A stretch of DNA of 64,000 bases, taken from Dermatemys mawii (taxonomy: Eukaryota > Chordata > Testudines > Dermatemydidae). A program made the translations under genes and the position numbers. The stretch lies in NCBI GenBank assembly GCA_007922305.1, contig ML677385.1:3311235-3375234 (forward strand), written 5' to 3'. The notes below the pieces were generated by a model, which searched no databases, was not told the origin of the DNA, and saw only the letters and a list, made by a program, of their open reading frames with translations. Below are positions 24,159 through 36,202 of this stretch, piece by piece; the stretch's first letter is position 1, and each line of letters opens with the position of its first letter.

Positions 24159-25509
24159 CAGTCAGGGATTTTCCCCCAAAAGGGGGAATTCCTGGGTAGC
24201 AAGTTAAGCTGGCTTTATTCCTGCTGTGAGTTACCAAAGAGGCATGAAGCAGGAATAATTGGAACAAATGTGTGTTTGTTTTTTCAATCTAGATGACTTT
24301 TATTTCAGATTAAGACAAAGCGAGAACAAGCTAATGTATCCAAGTCAAATCCTCAGCTAGCGTCCATTGGTTACACTTCACTGACCTCTTCCAGTGGAGA
24401 GAACTACACTGATTTATATTGGCTGAGGGTCTGGCCCTCCACACAGCGAGGGAGAAAACACTGACTCTCTCTCTAAAGTTCTGCACCTGAAATGAAACCC
24501 AGAAAAGAGCAGCTGCCCTTCATGAGTCAGAAAGACTCTGTTTAAAGGAGCAGTATGCAGAAGACTGAATAACAGTGCCCCCTTTCCCTTCCATAGCCAT
24601 CATCACCACAAAACCCACAAAGATTTTAAACTAACCACAGGGTAACATAAAACAGATAGGAGCCAAATGGCTGAACTAAAGAAAATATAAACTCGCATTT
24701 TCCAAGCATCTGCTATTTGCTAGCAGAAGTTTTCTGATAATGTGTTTATTAAAACATGCCTTTGTTTTACTTTTATTTTGTTTTAGAATATGGAAGCCTC
24801 ATTCAAGCCCTGAGTCAACAGTCCATGCCCATGCAGCAAAGTGCTTTAGCCTGAACTTGTGTATAAGCATATGTTGTCACATTGATGTTAATGGGACTCA
24901 AGCATGTGTTTAAAGTTGAACAAGTGTTTAAAAGCTTTGATGAACAGAGATGGTCTTAAATGTTTTGCTGAATTTGGACCCCAGTGTATAATTCCTGAGA
25001 GGATGAAAAATCTCTTCTGTAATGAATGTAAATTTTACCTCTTATTTGTTCTGGATTTTCTTCTGTTAGGACAAGTAGAAATATCAGATCATGTTAGTAA
25101 TCCTAATGTTTTAGTTTCATGTCGGAAGTACGGAAAAAATGCCTCGCCTTGGTTGGTTTGCCGTCTCCAATCTTTGGGCTTGCTTTATCCTGCCACAACA
25201 AATTCTCAGAGTGTTTTGTAAATGGCTTTTCCACAGAAACCCTCTTCTTCATGTGAGCTCTCCATTTTTTCTTAAAATGAGCAGAGGCATGTTATGATAA
25301 CTAGGTCTTCAAAAGTATTCGAATTGTGAGCTCAACTATAAAAAGTGAGTGTTCATAGATTGTGATATCTTGTCATAATAAATGTTGATGGGAAAAGTTG
25401 CAAAAGGGAGACAGACTGAATTAGCTAAAACAAAAAGGCCTATTGATATACTTCAAGGACTGTGTTAAAATTATGACTGGTAAACAAGGGGAGTGGAAAT
25501 CAATGAATA
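24159..25509. other. Non-coding, nothing recognised
   Basis: AT-rich. The open frame 24904-25221 (+, 105 codons) has no recognisable domain and no clear splice or initiation context. Confidence 0.4.
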
Positions 25510-26310
25510 GGGCCCTACCAAATTCATGGCCATGGAAAAACACATCACGAACCGTGAAATCTATTCTCCTCTCTTCTCCCCCATACCCATGAAATCTGGT
25601 CTTATGTGCTTTTACCCTATACCAGGGGTCAGCAACCTTTCAGTAGTGGTGTGCTGAGTCTTCATTTTATTCACTCTAATTTAAGGTTTTGCATGCCAGT
25701 AATACATTTTAACATTTTTAGAAGGTCTTTTTCTATGTCTATAATATATAAGTAAACTATTGTTTTATGTAAAGTAAATAAGGTTTTTAAAATGTTTAAG
25801 CAGCTTCATTTAAAATTAAATTAAAATGTAGAGCCCCCCAGACCAGTGGCCAGGACTCGGGCAGTGTGAGTGCCACTGAAAATCAGCTCACGTACTGCCT
25901 TCAGCATATGTGCCATAGGTTGCCTACTCCTGCCCTATACTATATAGATTTCACGGGGGCGACCAGTGTTTCTCAAATTGGAGGTCCTGTCCCAAAAGTG
26001 AGTTGCAGGGGTGGTCGCAAGGTTATTTTAGGGGTGGGAGGTCGCTGTCTTGTCAGTCTTACTTCTGTGCTGCCTTCAGAGCTGAATGGCTGGAGTGTGG
26101 CAGCTACTGACTGAGGGCCCAGCTCTGCAGCCAGCAGCACAGAAGTAAGGGTGGCAATACTATGCCATGCAATGTCATGCCATCCCTACTTCTGCACTGC
26201 TGCTGCTGGTGGTGGCTCTGCCTTCAGAGTTGGGCTCCTGGCCAGCAGTTACCGCTGGCATCCCTGCTTCTAGCACAACACTCCCATCGTCACCCCCTAT
26301 TCTGGATACT
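25510..26310. repeat. Older interspersed repeat interrupted by a hAT insertion
   Basis: Begins GGGCCCTACCAAATTCATGG, with CACGAACCGTGAAATC, and continues after the hAT as ACTATATAGATTTCACGGGG, then TTGGAGGTCCTGTCCC and GCCTTCAGAGCTGAATGGC. Removing the 25623-25932 element and one copy of CCCTATAC restores a continuous sequence that I recognise as a common turtle repeat. Its right boundary is approximate. Confidence 0.55.
25623..25932. mobile_element. Non-autonomous hAT element with perfect 8-bp target duplication, copy 1
   Basis: A 310-bp element with ends CAGGGGTCAGCAACC and GGTTGCCTACTCCTG. It is flanked by CCCTATAC at 25615-25622 and 25933-25940. The interior is AT-rich (GTAAATAAGGTTTTTAAAAT). 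It is a close relative of 32185-32495. No coding. Confidence 0.9.
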
Positions 26311-26479
26311 GCTCAGGGCTTTCCTGCTTGGAATGACTCCATGGCTCATGAAGACACTTCTGAAGAATGAATGTTTCATTGTTCTGTGGTTGTAGTATAG
26401 AAGAGTGTAGAGTCCCTAGCTGAGACTATTCGGTGGTCCAGGCCAACAGAGCCCCAGACACCCGGTTGGAGATAGTCTG

Positions 26480-26650
26480 TGTCTCAAAGAGCATACATTT
26501 TAAATAGACAAGACCAAAATGGAAGCACAGAGAGGTCATTAACTTGCCCCAGGTCCTATAGCAGTTCAGTGGCAGCAGAGGTGGGACTAGAATCCACCCG
26601 ATTTGCCTCCCTCTCCACCACACTAAGCTGCATCCTAGATTTACTCTTTG
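26480..26650 (-). repeat. MIR-like SINE
   Basis: GAAGCACAGAGAGGTCATTA, ACTTGCCCCAGGTCC, GGTGGGACTAGAATCC and CCACACTAAGCTGCATCCTA are the reverse complement of the MIR consensus (GGTTCGAATCC...GACCTTGGGCAAGT...CTCTGTGCCTC). Diverged. Confidence 0.6.
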
Positions 26651-26786
26651 GAAGCCACCGAGTGGCAGATACCTGCTCTAAAAAGAATATTCTAGAATGA
26701 CATCCTGAGAGCAGTTCCCACTGTTCTTCAAGATGAGGAATTTACATAGTGATGCAGTGGAGGCCCTTCTACTGCCTTGATTCTTA

Positions 26787-27680
26787 GGGTACATCTACAC
26801 TGTGAAATTAGGTCAAATTTATAGAAGTCAGTTTTTCTGAACAGATTGTATACATTCGATTGTGTGTGTCCCCCGCCCCCGACTAAATGCGCTAAGTCAG
26901 CGGAGTGCATTCGCAGTACCGTGGCTAGCATCAACTCTTGGAGTGGTGCTTTGTGGGTACCTATCCCACAATTCCTGCAGTCTCCGCCGCCCATTGGAAT
27001 TCTAAGTTAGTTCCCAGTGCATGATGGGGCAAAAACATTCTTGTGGGTTTTTTGGGCGCATCCCCTCAGTCGCCCCTCCCTCCATGAAGGCAACGGCAGA
27101 CAATCATTTCACGCCCTTTTCCCTGGATTACCCACGCAGATGCCATAGCACCACAAGAATGGAGCCCACTTAGATCACTGTCTTTTCGAATGTAGTTCTG
27201 CCAGCATGGATTCATCTCCCCGTACAGGGATCAAATCCAGAACCTTCCGTTCGGTCCATGCTGGAGCTCTTTTGCAATTCTGGGACTGCATGGTCTCCTG
27301 TGATGTTGAGCTCTGCATGTTCATCTGTACTGATGAACTCGCCACACTGGCCAACGAGAAAATGAAATTCAAAAGTTCCTGGGGCTTTTCCTGTGTACCT
27401 GGCCAGTGCATCTGAGTTGAGAGTGATGCCCAGAGTGGTCACAACGATGCATTCTGGGATAGCTCCTGGAGGCCAATACTGTTTGAATTGCATCCACACT
27501 AACCCAAATTCAACCCAGCAATGTTGATTTCAGCACTATCCCTTCGTTGGGGAGGAGTACAGAAATTGATTTAAAGAGCCCATTAAGTCGACAAAAATGG
27601 CTTTGTCGTGTGAATGGGTGCAGGGTTAAATCAATCTACCGCTGCTGAATTCGACCTAAACTCATAGTATAGACCAGGGC
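26787..27680. mobile_element. Harbinger-type element, about 0.9 kb, non-autonomous
   Basis: Left flank TTA then GGGTACATCTACACTG; right end AGTATAGACCAGGGC then TAA. The interior includes GTGCATGATGGGGC, a CACGCCCTTTTCCCTGG block and GAATGGAGCCCACTTAGATC, which I associate with turtle Harbinger elements. Open frames on both strands at 27175-27499 overlap and look like remnants. No intact transposase. Confidence 0.55.
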
Positions 27681-28430
27681 TAAGATTCATGAGCCTTTCA
27701 GTCAAATAAACTCTGTTTCAAACCAAAGAACGTCAAAATACAGTTTAACTTTGAACTTGTTTAAAGACACAGGTTTGTGGCTTCAGCTGAGTTACACTTA
27801 TGACTTGTGAGTTTCAATCCAAAGTGAAACTCTGTGTGTGAAATTGCAAGGACCGAAACTGAATAAAATGCCCAAGTGAATCCCTGCAAAGTGAAACCAC
27901 TGAGTTCCACACAGGCAGTGGCACATATTTTCATATTCTTGAGTGGTGCTGATGTTTGCAGTGTGGGTGTTGCTCAGCTCTGCTTTGGATCAGTGTAAGT
28001 CCACATCGCAAGTGCAACTACAATTTTTGGAACTCATTGGAGGCATGGTCATCTTAATCAACTACACATAACATGCTTCTGTTTGTTTCCAAATAGCAGC
28101 TTTTCTGCTGTCACAAGCTTGTGTGCAAATCTACTATGCTGCCAAAATACAGTTCCCACAATGCATGAATGTGAAGCATACATGGGCAGCTTTCCCATAG
28201 CGCTTCAGTAGGGGGCAACGTGTCCAGAAGACAGAGATGTAGAATGACACCAGCAGTGTGTGGGGTGAAGCACTCTGGGATTTCCAGCTGCACAGAGATC
28301 TGGGAAAGCAGAAGACTAGCCAAATTGGTTAGAGGCGTGGTCACAGCACCTGTCCTCAAAGGAAACCCTCCTCTACCAACAGTATACTTTAACCAACAGC
28401 ATGCTGAACCAGTGACCATAAGACTACTCT
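27681..28430. other. Non-coding, nothing recognised
   Basis: Overlapping short frames on both strands near 28111-28495. No repeat end or exon was identified. Confidence 0.35.
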
Positions 28431-28824
28431 GGTTACGTCTACACTGCATACCACTTGTGGCAAAATGTAGGGCATATATCTACATGCCACAGTGAAAAGC
28501 AGCCTGTATCCACACTGCAGTGTGTACTACACTTGTCAGTGAAAAGCTCTGGCAGTGGGCAAAGGAGCGGAAGCAGGGAGCTACCAGTGTCTTCATCTGC
28601 TGGAGTCAGGACGCTACACTGCTAAAAATAAGTGTTGATGGGGGAGGCACTGCTTGGGCATCTAGAGAACCATGTAGGGTATGTACTGTAAGGTTCTGGA
28701 GTATCTACACTACTCACCTATGCCATGCCTCACCATTTATGTGGCTATTTATACCTATGCTAGGGAGGCATGTAGTGTATGGGCTCTACATGTTCTAAAA
28801 GGAGGTTGCAGTGTAGACATACCT
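28431..28824. mobile_element. Harbinger-type MITE (GTCTACACTGC ends)
   Basis: Ends GGTTACGTCTACACTGC and GCAGTGTAGACATACCTT are inverted repeats with 11 identical terminal-proximal bases (GTCTACACTGC). The interior has further GTCTACACT-like and AGTGTA motifs. About 394 bp, no coding domain. Confidence 0.6.
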
Positions 28825-29814
28825 TATGTGTCAACTATGGCTGTAGCAAGAGGGATGCACTACTAGCTGCTATGGCTACTAACCAAGTTATGGCCCTGTT
28901 GTGTGAACACAAATTATGTTTAGCACCAGCTATGCCACTAATTTGTTACAAACTCAGTTAAAAATTGTGGCATGTACAGGGTCTATACTATAAAAGATGG
29001 TTTGGGGGATTTTTGAAATTATTTTGAGCTAGAAGGCTCTTAGAAAATCTATGACTAATCTTCACATTCCTTATAAGCATTTGCATAGTTTAATAGACAT
29101 GAAACCAGAAGCAGATCCTTCATGTCTGGAGCTGTTTGTAGATGACTCTGCCTCTTCTAGCCAGTATGCCTTTAAACTTTTTGGGCTAGAGGAAGTCAAA
29201 ACACTCCCAGGCATCATAATCTATAGAGCGGGTGTGTCAAAGGCCTATTCATCTTGATGGTATTTGGCGTGTGCTAGGCATATTATAAGATTGTAGTATG
29301 TAAGATTTAATTAAAAAATAGGAAGTTTTTAGCTCTCATGTTTGCACAAAACAATGTTCCAAATATGAATGAGTGTAACTGATGCAGTGTTTTTATCTTG
29401 CATCAGCAGGCAGCCTGAACAAATGACTCAGAAATGTGAACTTCCTTCCTCCTATTAATCTTACAGAGGAGGGGGGGAATCTTACTCAAAACCCCAGTGA
29501 CAACATTTTAATGTTGTTCATTTTTTCCATTGCTGATCATTTTAGAAACTAGAAAGGGGATGCCATCTACATGGTGGTAGGATTTTGAAGATGCTGCAGA
29601 GAAAGAAATGCAAAAGGAAGTACAGAGGGGAGACTCAATGAAATGATGGAGAAGGAAGAGAAACAATGGTTAGAATTAGCTGTGGTACTAGAGATAAGTA
29701 TGTTTCCACTAAATGATGCTGAATTCAACAATAAGATACTGAACAAATAATAAATTGTGATAATGGATAACATTTTCCGGTTCACCAAAATGACCTAGGA
29801 GCTTAAATCACCTA
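28825..29814. other. Non-coding, nothing recognised
   Basis: AT-rich. No exon or repeat was supported. Confidence 0.35.
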
Positions 29815-29943
29815 GGGCCAGATTTTTAAAGGTATTTACACACCTAAAGATAAAATCAATGGGAGTTAGACACAGCATGTGAAAATCCCACTTAACTCCT
29901 AAGTGCATCATTGGGTATCTAAATGCCTGTAAAAATCTGGCCC
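29815..29943. mobile_element. MITE with GGGCCAGATTTTTA inverted ends
   Basis: GGGCCAGATTTTTAAAGG at the left and CCTGTAAAAATCTGGCCC at the right are inverted repeats about 129 bp apart. The interior has AATCAATGGGAGTTAGA. This is a known type of sauropsid palindromic repeat. Confidence 0.7.
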
Positions 29944-32176
29944 TGAAGCAGTTTTGAAAATTGCATTCAGCTAGTTTAGGGTGGAATTTTCAAAAATATG
30001 GGGCCTTGGCTCCTAATTCACCTTCCAAGCAAAGTTAATGGCAAAACTCACATTGATCTCAATGGGAGTGGGGTTGGGTCAATGCCGGGCACTTCTGAAC
30101 ATCCGACCCGTTAGTCACAATGTTCATGTCATATTCTGCTCTTTATCATTGTGCAAACTTGCCATTAACATCGGTGACAACATGGGCTTTGGCTGGGGTG
30201 TGTGTGTGTGTGTCCCAGCTCACTGCCTTAGTGCAATAGAGGTGGTATATCAAGGTTTTGAGGGAGTGAACATGGGGTAGTTGGAGCAATTCATGGTTCA
30301 GTCTTTACTTAGTCTTCTCTAGAAAACTCCTCTCTCTGTGTTAAGAGTTTGCAATTACAAAAGTGGTTCTTTTTCATTTTTACCCTTCATACTGGCTGTG
30401 GATTATATGCTGCTTCAGGCCACTGAAGTTAATGGCCCTACATGGATGTACCAAAGAACAATTTGGCCCACTGGTTTTTCCGGTGAATAGTTTATTTTAG
30501 AATATATGCAGTGAAGTTGCCTCTGCCCTTCCTTTGTTGAAATAGCTAGACGATATCCCTGCTTTTCAGGCTGCCATGTGTTCAGTGGTTACAATGACTT
30601 AAAAAATCAAACCCAAAATTGGAGGTGTCAGACTTAAGTTACTTTACATTTGTTTCATTGTATGTAGGTAATCTGTAAATCACAGTGGCTCCTTTTCCTT
30701 TACACTGACACACCTTATTCTTTGTATGGCCTAATCCTGCAGACATTTATGTACACAAAGAAATGAGAGTCCGATAGTTTGAATTTAGCCGATTTTAAAT
30801 GAATAACGTGCAAAGATGTCATTAATTGCAGCAGTGGGATTATTGATGTGAGTAAAATTACTTGTATGTAACAGGATTAACAGGATTGTGTGTGTCTGTT
30901 ATAAATGCCTAGTGTGTGTACATATAAGTTTGTGACTATTACTCCAATTAATAATCAGAACTGACTAAAGGACAAGCAGGAAGGGGCACTGTCATCATTA
31001 ATAGGTACTGTGTAGAAACCTGGCCAGTAATTGCCTACTAGGGATTTTGATCTGCCTTGAAATAATCTGGAAGGAGTAATGTACTGATAACTGTCTGACC
31101 TTCGCTCCCACGAAATTCAATAATATACATCAGAATTCACTATGCTCCTTTACCACTGAACTTGCACTATGTCTATGAAATGTCTAATCAAGTGCTACAT
31201 ACTTTTATGCAATTTTATTGTTTTTCCAAAACTTGCCCAACCAAACAAAATTGCTCCATTGCCATCTGTATGCGAGTCACCAACTGTCTGATCTCTCTTC
31301 CCATGCTTGTGTGGGAGGATTCTTTAACTTCCAAGAATGACAGTGAAAGCTGCCTACACGGATTGCTGTCACTGGATTGGGAGGGAAGGCATTTCCTATT
31401 TACAGGGAGCTAATGTCATGAAATAAGTTCTGCAAAAAAAGAAGGGGAGAGAAACCAGTTATTTTTTTTTCCCAAATAATCTCATATACCAGGAATAAAA
31501 TGTTTTCAGAGCTTCTTTCTAAATTCCTAATAAATCCCAAGGCCCGGATTCCGATACCCTTACTCACTCTGAGAAACAAAAATAGACCCAAAGATCTAAC
31601 TGTGACTACTCGTGCAATAGGTTGGTACTTAACATGAATAAGGGTATTAGATTCTGGTCCTTAGTGACTAAAGCAGATGTGGGGCTGGGAATCAAATAGG
31701 GAGGGGCAGATGGTGATGAAGCAAAGAGAGAAGCAAATATTTAAGGAGATAAAAAACAAGTGCGGAAGCAATGTTACTTCTGATGAGAGTTTGGGCAGGT
31801 CATTAGAGCCAACTTATGTTGGGTATGATTTCTGCCATGAAAGAGGGAAGGAAAACCAGAACAGGATGTTATGCAGTGAGGTTCAGAGGTGACTAATTAA
31901 TCTTATTTTAGTTTTCACAATCCTTTTTTAAAAGGCTTTGTTTTTGTTGTCTTAAAATCAGCTATAAACAAAATGAACATAACACAGTGAGGGTGGGAGC
32001 CAGCTGGCCTGCTCTGAAACAATACAATGTTACTTAGTTTTCTTAGGGTGGCTTCCCTTGAAGAGGGGCTCACTCGTGCCATCAGAGGAAAGCTCAGCAA
32101 TAGGCATTTGACTTTTCACAGGACTGAAGAAGCATTTTGCATTGCTGAGTGAGAACTATCCACTTGAGAAATGTTC
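29944..32176. other. Non-coding; short (GT)n
   Basis: A degraded MITE-like stretch (CAATGGGAGTGGGG, TCTGAACATCCGACCC) lies at about 29975-30115 and a (GT)n run at about 30197-30213. No gene recognised. Confidence 0.4.
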
Positions 32177-32184
32177 TATTAGAA

Positions 32185-32495
32185 CAGGGGTCGGCAACCT
32201 TTCAGTAGTGGTGTGCCCAGTCTTCATTTATTCACTCCAATTTAAGGTTTTGTGTGCCAGTAATAAATGTTAACATTTTTAGAAGGTCTCTTTCTGTAAG
32301 TCTATAATATAGAACTAAACTATTGTTGTATGTAAAGTAAATAAGGTTTTTAAAATGTTTAAGAAGCTTCATTTAAAGTTAAATTAAAATGCAGAGCCCC
32401 CCAAACTGGTGGCCAGGATCCGGGCAGTGTGAGTGCCACTGAAAATCAGCTTGCGTGCCGCTTTTGGCACATGTGCCATAGGTTGCCTACCTCTG
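32185..32495. mobile_element. Non-autonomous hAT element, copy 2
   Basis: Ends CAGGGGTCGGCAACC and GGTTGCCTACCTCTG. The flanks are TATTAGAA (32177-32184) and TAGTAGAA (32496-32503), a 7/8 match expected for an aged 8-bp target duplication. Sequence and length closely match 25623-25932. Confidence 0.88.
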
Positions 32496-32559
32496 TAGTA
32501 GAACATCACTAACCAATGCGAGAATCTTTGCAAGCATAGGAGCACATTTCGTTAGGGAA

Positions 32560-33437
32560 TTTAATTTTTTTATTTTTTTAAAGGGAAACATTTATTGAAT
32601 ACTCAATCATAAAGGACATTATTTTTATTCATCAAACAAACTAAAGAAACTAAAACTTAACTAAACTTTTTTTTTTTAAATTAACAACTAAACTTTACTT
32701 AAAAAATACAAACTTAGGGCTGGGGGATGGGGTGCAGGAGGGGCACAGGGTGTGGCAGGAGGCTGGGGCACAGGGTGTGGCAAGAAGCTCAGGGTCGGGG
32801 GCTGGGGCGCAGGAGGGGCATGGGATGCAGCAGAGGGCTGGGGTGCAGGAGGGATATGGGTGCGGCAGGGGGCTGGGGCGCAGGAGAGATGTGGGGTGCG
32901 GCAGGGGGCTGGGGGCAGGGAGTTAAGGTGTGGGAGGGGTGTGGGGTGCAGTAGGGGGCTCAGGGCAAGGGGCTGGGGTGCAGCAGGGGGCAGGAGGGAT
33001 TTGGGGTGTGGGGTCCGGCCTGGCGCCACTTAGCTGGAGCGGCTCCAGGCTGGCAGTGGGGCCAGGGCAGGCTCCCTACCTGCCTGCCTGCCCTAGCCTT
33101 GGCCATGGCCCCACACCGCACCGGGAAGCAGCCAGCACCGTGGCCCTGGGGAAGGGGGAGCAGAGGGCTCCGCGAGCCTGTGGTTCCCTCCCCCGAAGCT
33201 CCTATTGGCCGTGGCTCTCCATTCCCGGCCAATGGGAGCTGCAGGGGAGGTATCCACAGGCAAGAACAGCACACGGAGCTCTCTGCTCCCCCTCCGCCAG
33301 GGACCGCAGAGACCTGCTGCCAGCCGCTTCCCAGAGCTGAGTGGGCCGCAGCATCACGGCGGTGGCAAATCCGCGGGCTGGATCCAGAGCCCTGACGGGC
33401 CGGATCCAGCCCATGGGCCGTAGTTTGCCCACCCCTG
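32560..33437. mobile_element. GC-rich repeat ending in a hAT-type terminus
   Basis: From 32716 to about 33010 it is a degenerate G-rich array (GGCTGGGGCGCAGGAGGGGC type, roughly 30-40 bp). From 33010 to 33437 it is GC-rich and ends GGGCCGTAGTTTGCCCACCC then CTG, the inverted end of the CAGRGGTGGGC hAT family. A matching left end was not found; 32560-32715 is AT-rich with T runs. Candidate flanks CGTTAGGG (32550-32557) and CATTAGGG (33438-33445) match 7/8, but the left terminus beside the first does not look like a hAT end. Open frames on every strand here are GC artefacts. Confidence 0.5.
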
Positions 33438-33633
33438 CATTAGGGTGTGCTTGGGCACACCCTGTTCGCACGCCTATGTTAGCAAACGACTGATTGAATT
33501 TAGAAAATGTTTTGATGACCTAACATTAGGTGGAAGAGGCAACTGTTACTACCTGAAAATATTCTTTGGCTGCCTGAGGAGAATCAGCTGCAACAGTCCC
33601 TGCATTTTTGTGTGGCATACACTATATTACTAA

Positions 33634-34419
33634 GGGCACGTCTACACTGGCAAAGTTACAGCACTGGCAGTTACAGCGCTTCTCAGAGAGCACCGAAGGA
33701 AAACTGCTCTTGTGTGTTCATATAGACAGCTGCCCGTGCAATAGCGTGTTCACACTTGCGGCGCTATTTGAAGCGGTGCACTCTGGGCAGCTATCCCACA
33801 GAGCCCCTCTTTTTCTTTTGCCACTAAGCCTTTTGGGAAGGCGGAAAGGGTCACAGGGCATCCTGGGTCCTGTCCTAATGCCTGCGATGCATTGCTTTGC
33901 ATCCCAGCAATCTCCGTGCTTCTGTCTGCATTTGGTGCCATCTTTCAATGGTTTGTGTACTGCTCACTCTGCCCTGCCTCTTTCTGGCAGCAGGAATGGA
34001 TCCTGAGCTGTTGACCGGAATGCTGCTAGCTCTGATCAACACGTCACAAGAAGCAGTGGAGTTATTCCTTAAACGACAAAGGCAAGAGGAGGGCGACACT
34101 GATCTTGCCATGCATACTAGCTACGTCACGAGAATGCTTGTGGCATTCACGAAGGTACTGACCACAGTGGAACGCCGCTTTTGTACTCGGGAAACAGGCA
34201 CTTGAGTGGTGGGATCAGATCATCATCATGCACATCTGGGATGACAAGCAGTGGCTTCAGAGCATTCGCATGAGAAAAGCCACTTTTCTGGGACTGTGTG
34301 ATGAGCTCGCCCTAGCCCTGCAGTGCAAGGACGCAAGAATGAGAGCTGCCCTGTCATAGAGAAGCACTGTGGAAGCTGGCTACCCCAGACTGCATCCGAC
34401 CGTTCGCTAGCCAGTTCAG
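33634..34419 (+). pseudogene. Degenerate Harbinger element with transposase-gene remnant
   Basis: Begins GGGCACGTCTACACTGG, a Harbinger-type end. The plus strand then encodes MDPELLTGMLLALINTSQEA (from about 33994), a stop at 34203-34205, and, in a shifted frame, WWDQ and IWDDKQWLQSIRMRKATF, then LCDELALAL to about 34365. These blocks match the N-terminal region of turtle Harbinger (HARBI1-like nuclease) transposases as I remember them. At least one frameshift and further stops are present. The catalytic DDE region is absent, because the copy stops where a hAT-type end (CAGGGCCGGC) begins at 34420. Confidence 0.7.
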
Positions 34420-34660
34420 CAGGGCCGGCTCCAAGATTTTTGCTGCCCCAAGCAAAAATATGTTCCCCCCCCCTTTTCTTTCCCCACACCCCCTGGCTCT
34501 GCCCCAACTCTGCCCCTCTGCTGACTGTGCTGCTTCTCCTTGCCCTCTCTGTTGAGGGTAGGGGGTCTGTCCCATCTCTCCCCCTCTCTGTACCTGTTCT
34601 TATATGACTCCCTTCTCTGATGCTTCCCTTTTTTACTAAAAAGCTTCAGCTTATGAACAA
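34420..34660 (+). mobile_element. hAT element left end (CAGGGCCGGC)
   Basis: Starts CAGGGCCGGCTCCAAG, the inverse of the GGGCCGGCCCTG right end at 42416. It continues TTTTTGCTGCCCCAAGC. No matching right end was found nearby, so the right boundary is arbitrary. It abuts the truncated Harbinger copy. Confidence 0.5.
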
Positions 34661-35336
34661 GTATATACAGTATATTTACAGTTTAAAAACATTCTGCTCT
34701 CTTAGTGTCATGCCCGTTCACTCATACGTGTGCTCCAGGTTTCTCCTTTACCCATGATTGGTATATACCACTTCTGTGAGTAGCACAAAGTAAATAATTT
34801 GTAGCAAGTACCGTACTGAACACAAACTCCCATGAAAATTCACAATGGCAACAACTTATCATCTTACATACCTCCTCAAGCCTACCTTTCTCATGGCCTG
34901 CGCAAATCACTCTCACCAGTTAAGATGACAAACACCTGTGACTACTTATGCAACTGCACCTGAGCTCTTTGGGACACAGACTGTCTATGTTACTTGCTTA
35001 ATATAATGGGACCCTAACCTCTCATTTGGGTCTTTAGACGCTTCTGCAATAGCAATAATAATTCAGTAAGTCATCTGTCAGCAGCTTGAGATTTTTTTGA
35101 ATTTATTTGTTTTTCAATATTTGCTAGATAATTTCAACTGTTGACTCTTGCTCTGTGAATTGGTCGCAAGCAGACCATTAGGAACAGCTCGCCTCTGAAA
35201 CTTTAAAGTGTGTTTAGTGATGTGACTAATGGATTGGTTTGTTACAGTTTCTTTTTCTAGACTGACTAAATAATTTTCAGCATCAAGTGTTCAGTGTATT
35301 TGTTTGAGTTCAGCATTCACTTTCCATAAACTAATC
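34661..35336. other. Non-coding, possibly internal hAT sequence
   Basis: AT-rich, with no domain or terminus visible. Confidence 0.3.
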
Positions 35337-35339
35337 TAA

Positions 35340-35620
35340 GGGTTTGGCTACACTTGAAATTTCAAAGCGCTGCCGTGAGAACGGCAGCACTTTGAAGTGC
35401 GAGTGTGGGAGTGCTGGGAAAGAGCTTTCCTAGTGCGCCTGGTAATACACCTCCACGAGGGGATTAGCCCTGAGCACTTGAAGCCTGGCTTCCAGCGCTC
35501 AGAGCCTGTCCACGCTAGTGCTTTAAAGCGCTCAGAGTTGATGAGCTTGGGGGGAGGTGATTTTTCACACCCCTGAGCCAGCAAGTTAGAGTGCTATAAA
35601 ATGTCAGTGTAGCCAAGCCC
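35340..35620. mobile_element. Harbinger-type MITE with TAA target duplication
   Basis: A 281-bp element with ends GGGTTTGGCTACACT and AGTGTAGCCAAGCCC. It is flanked by TAA at 35337-35339 and 35621-35623. It is clearly the same family as 17509-17770, including the internal CTTTAAAGCGCTCAGA and GGTGATTTTTCAC motifs. Confidence 0.85.
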
Positions 35621-35623
35621 TAA

Positions 35624-36202
35624 GCTTCGCATTTGCAGCAAAGTTGATGCCAATAATCTCATTCAATACAATACAATGCTCAAGGAAAGTGAGTACAAAG
35701 TACATGCCATTATTTAGTTAATTTAGCAAATAGTGTAGATAACACTTAGCTTCAGGTGAGAGCAACCTTTGTTGTCACCGGTATGCTTTTAGTGACTTGA
35801 TTAGTTTTTATCTTCTCCAATTAGTTTTTAAGCAGTCACTTTTCACACTCCCATCAACCCCCAAATTATAACTAAAGCAAATGGCATTTATGAGAAATTG
35901 GAGATTGGCATGCTGTTTTTTTTTTTATCACCCCCGCCCTCCTCCCCAGCACATTGCTACAGACAGTAGGAACAACTTTCACTTCTCACTCCCTGTTTTG
36001 TAGACACACACCACTTCTGAAGCCAGTGTAAAAAGATCAGTATAAGCTCAAGTCTCAGATGCAGCACCGATGGTTCTTTTCAATATGAGGGGAAAAAAAC
36101 TAACTTACATGTCTCTGGATTTTCTTGATACTTTGCTTAAGAGGGCTGAAAATCGAATGCACTACTGGAACCAACTCTCTGCGTTAAATGAGGAAGTTCT
36201 GG
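35624..36202. other. Non-coding, nothing recognised
   Basis: AT-rich with a T run near 35918-35927. No exon or repeat was supported. Confidence 0.4.

Noticed and set aside
27175..27499. Overlapping frames on both strands with cysteine-containing text
   Set aside because: They lie inside the Harbinger-type element 26787-27680 and none matches a transposase or host domain I can recognise.
32688..33471. Overlapping long frames on both strands, some proline-rich
   Set aside because: Degenerate G-rich repeat and hAT-type sequence; low stop density gives open frames in nearly every frame.
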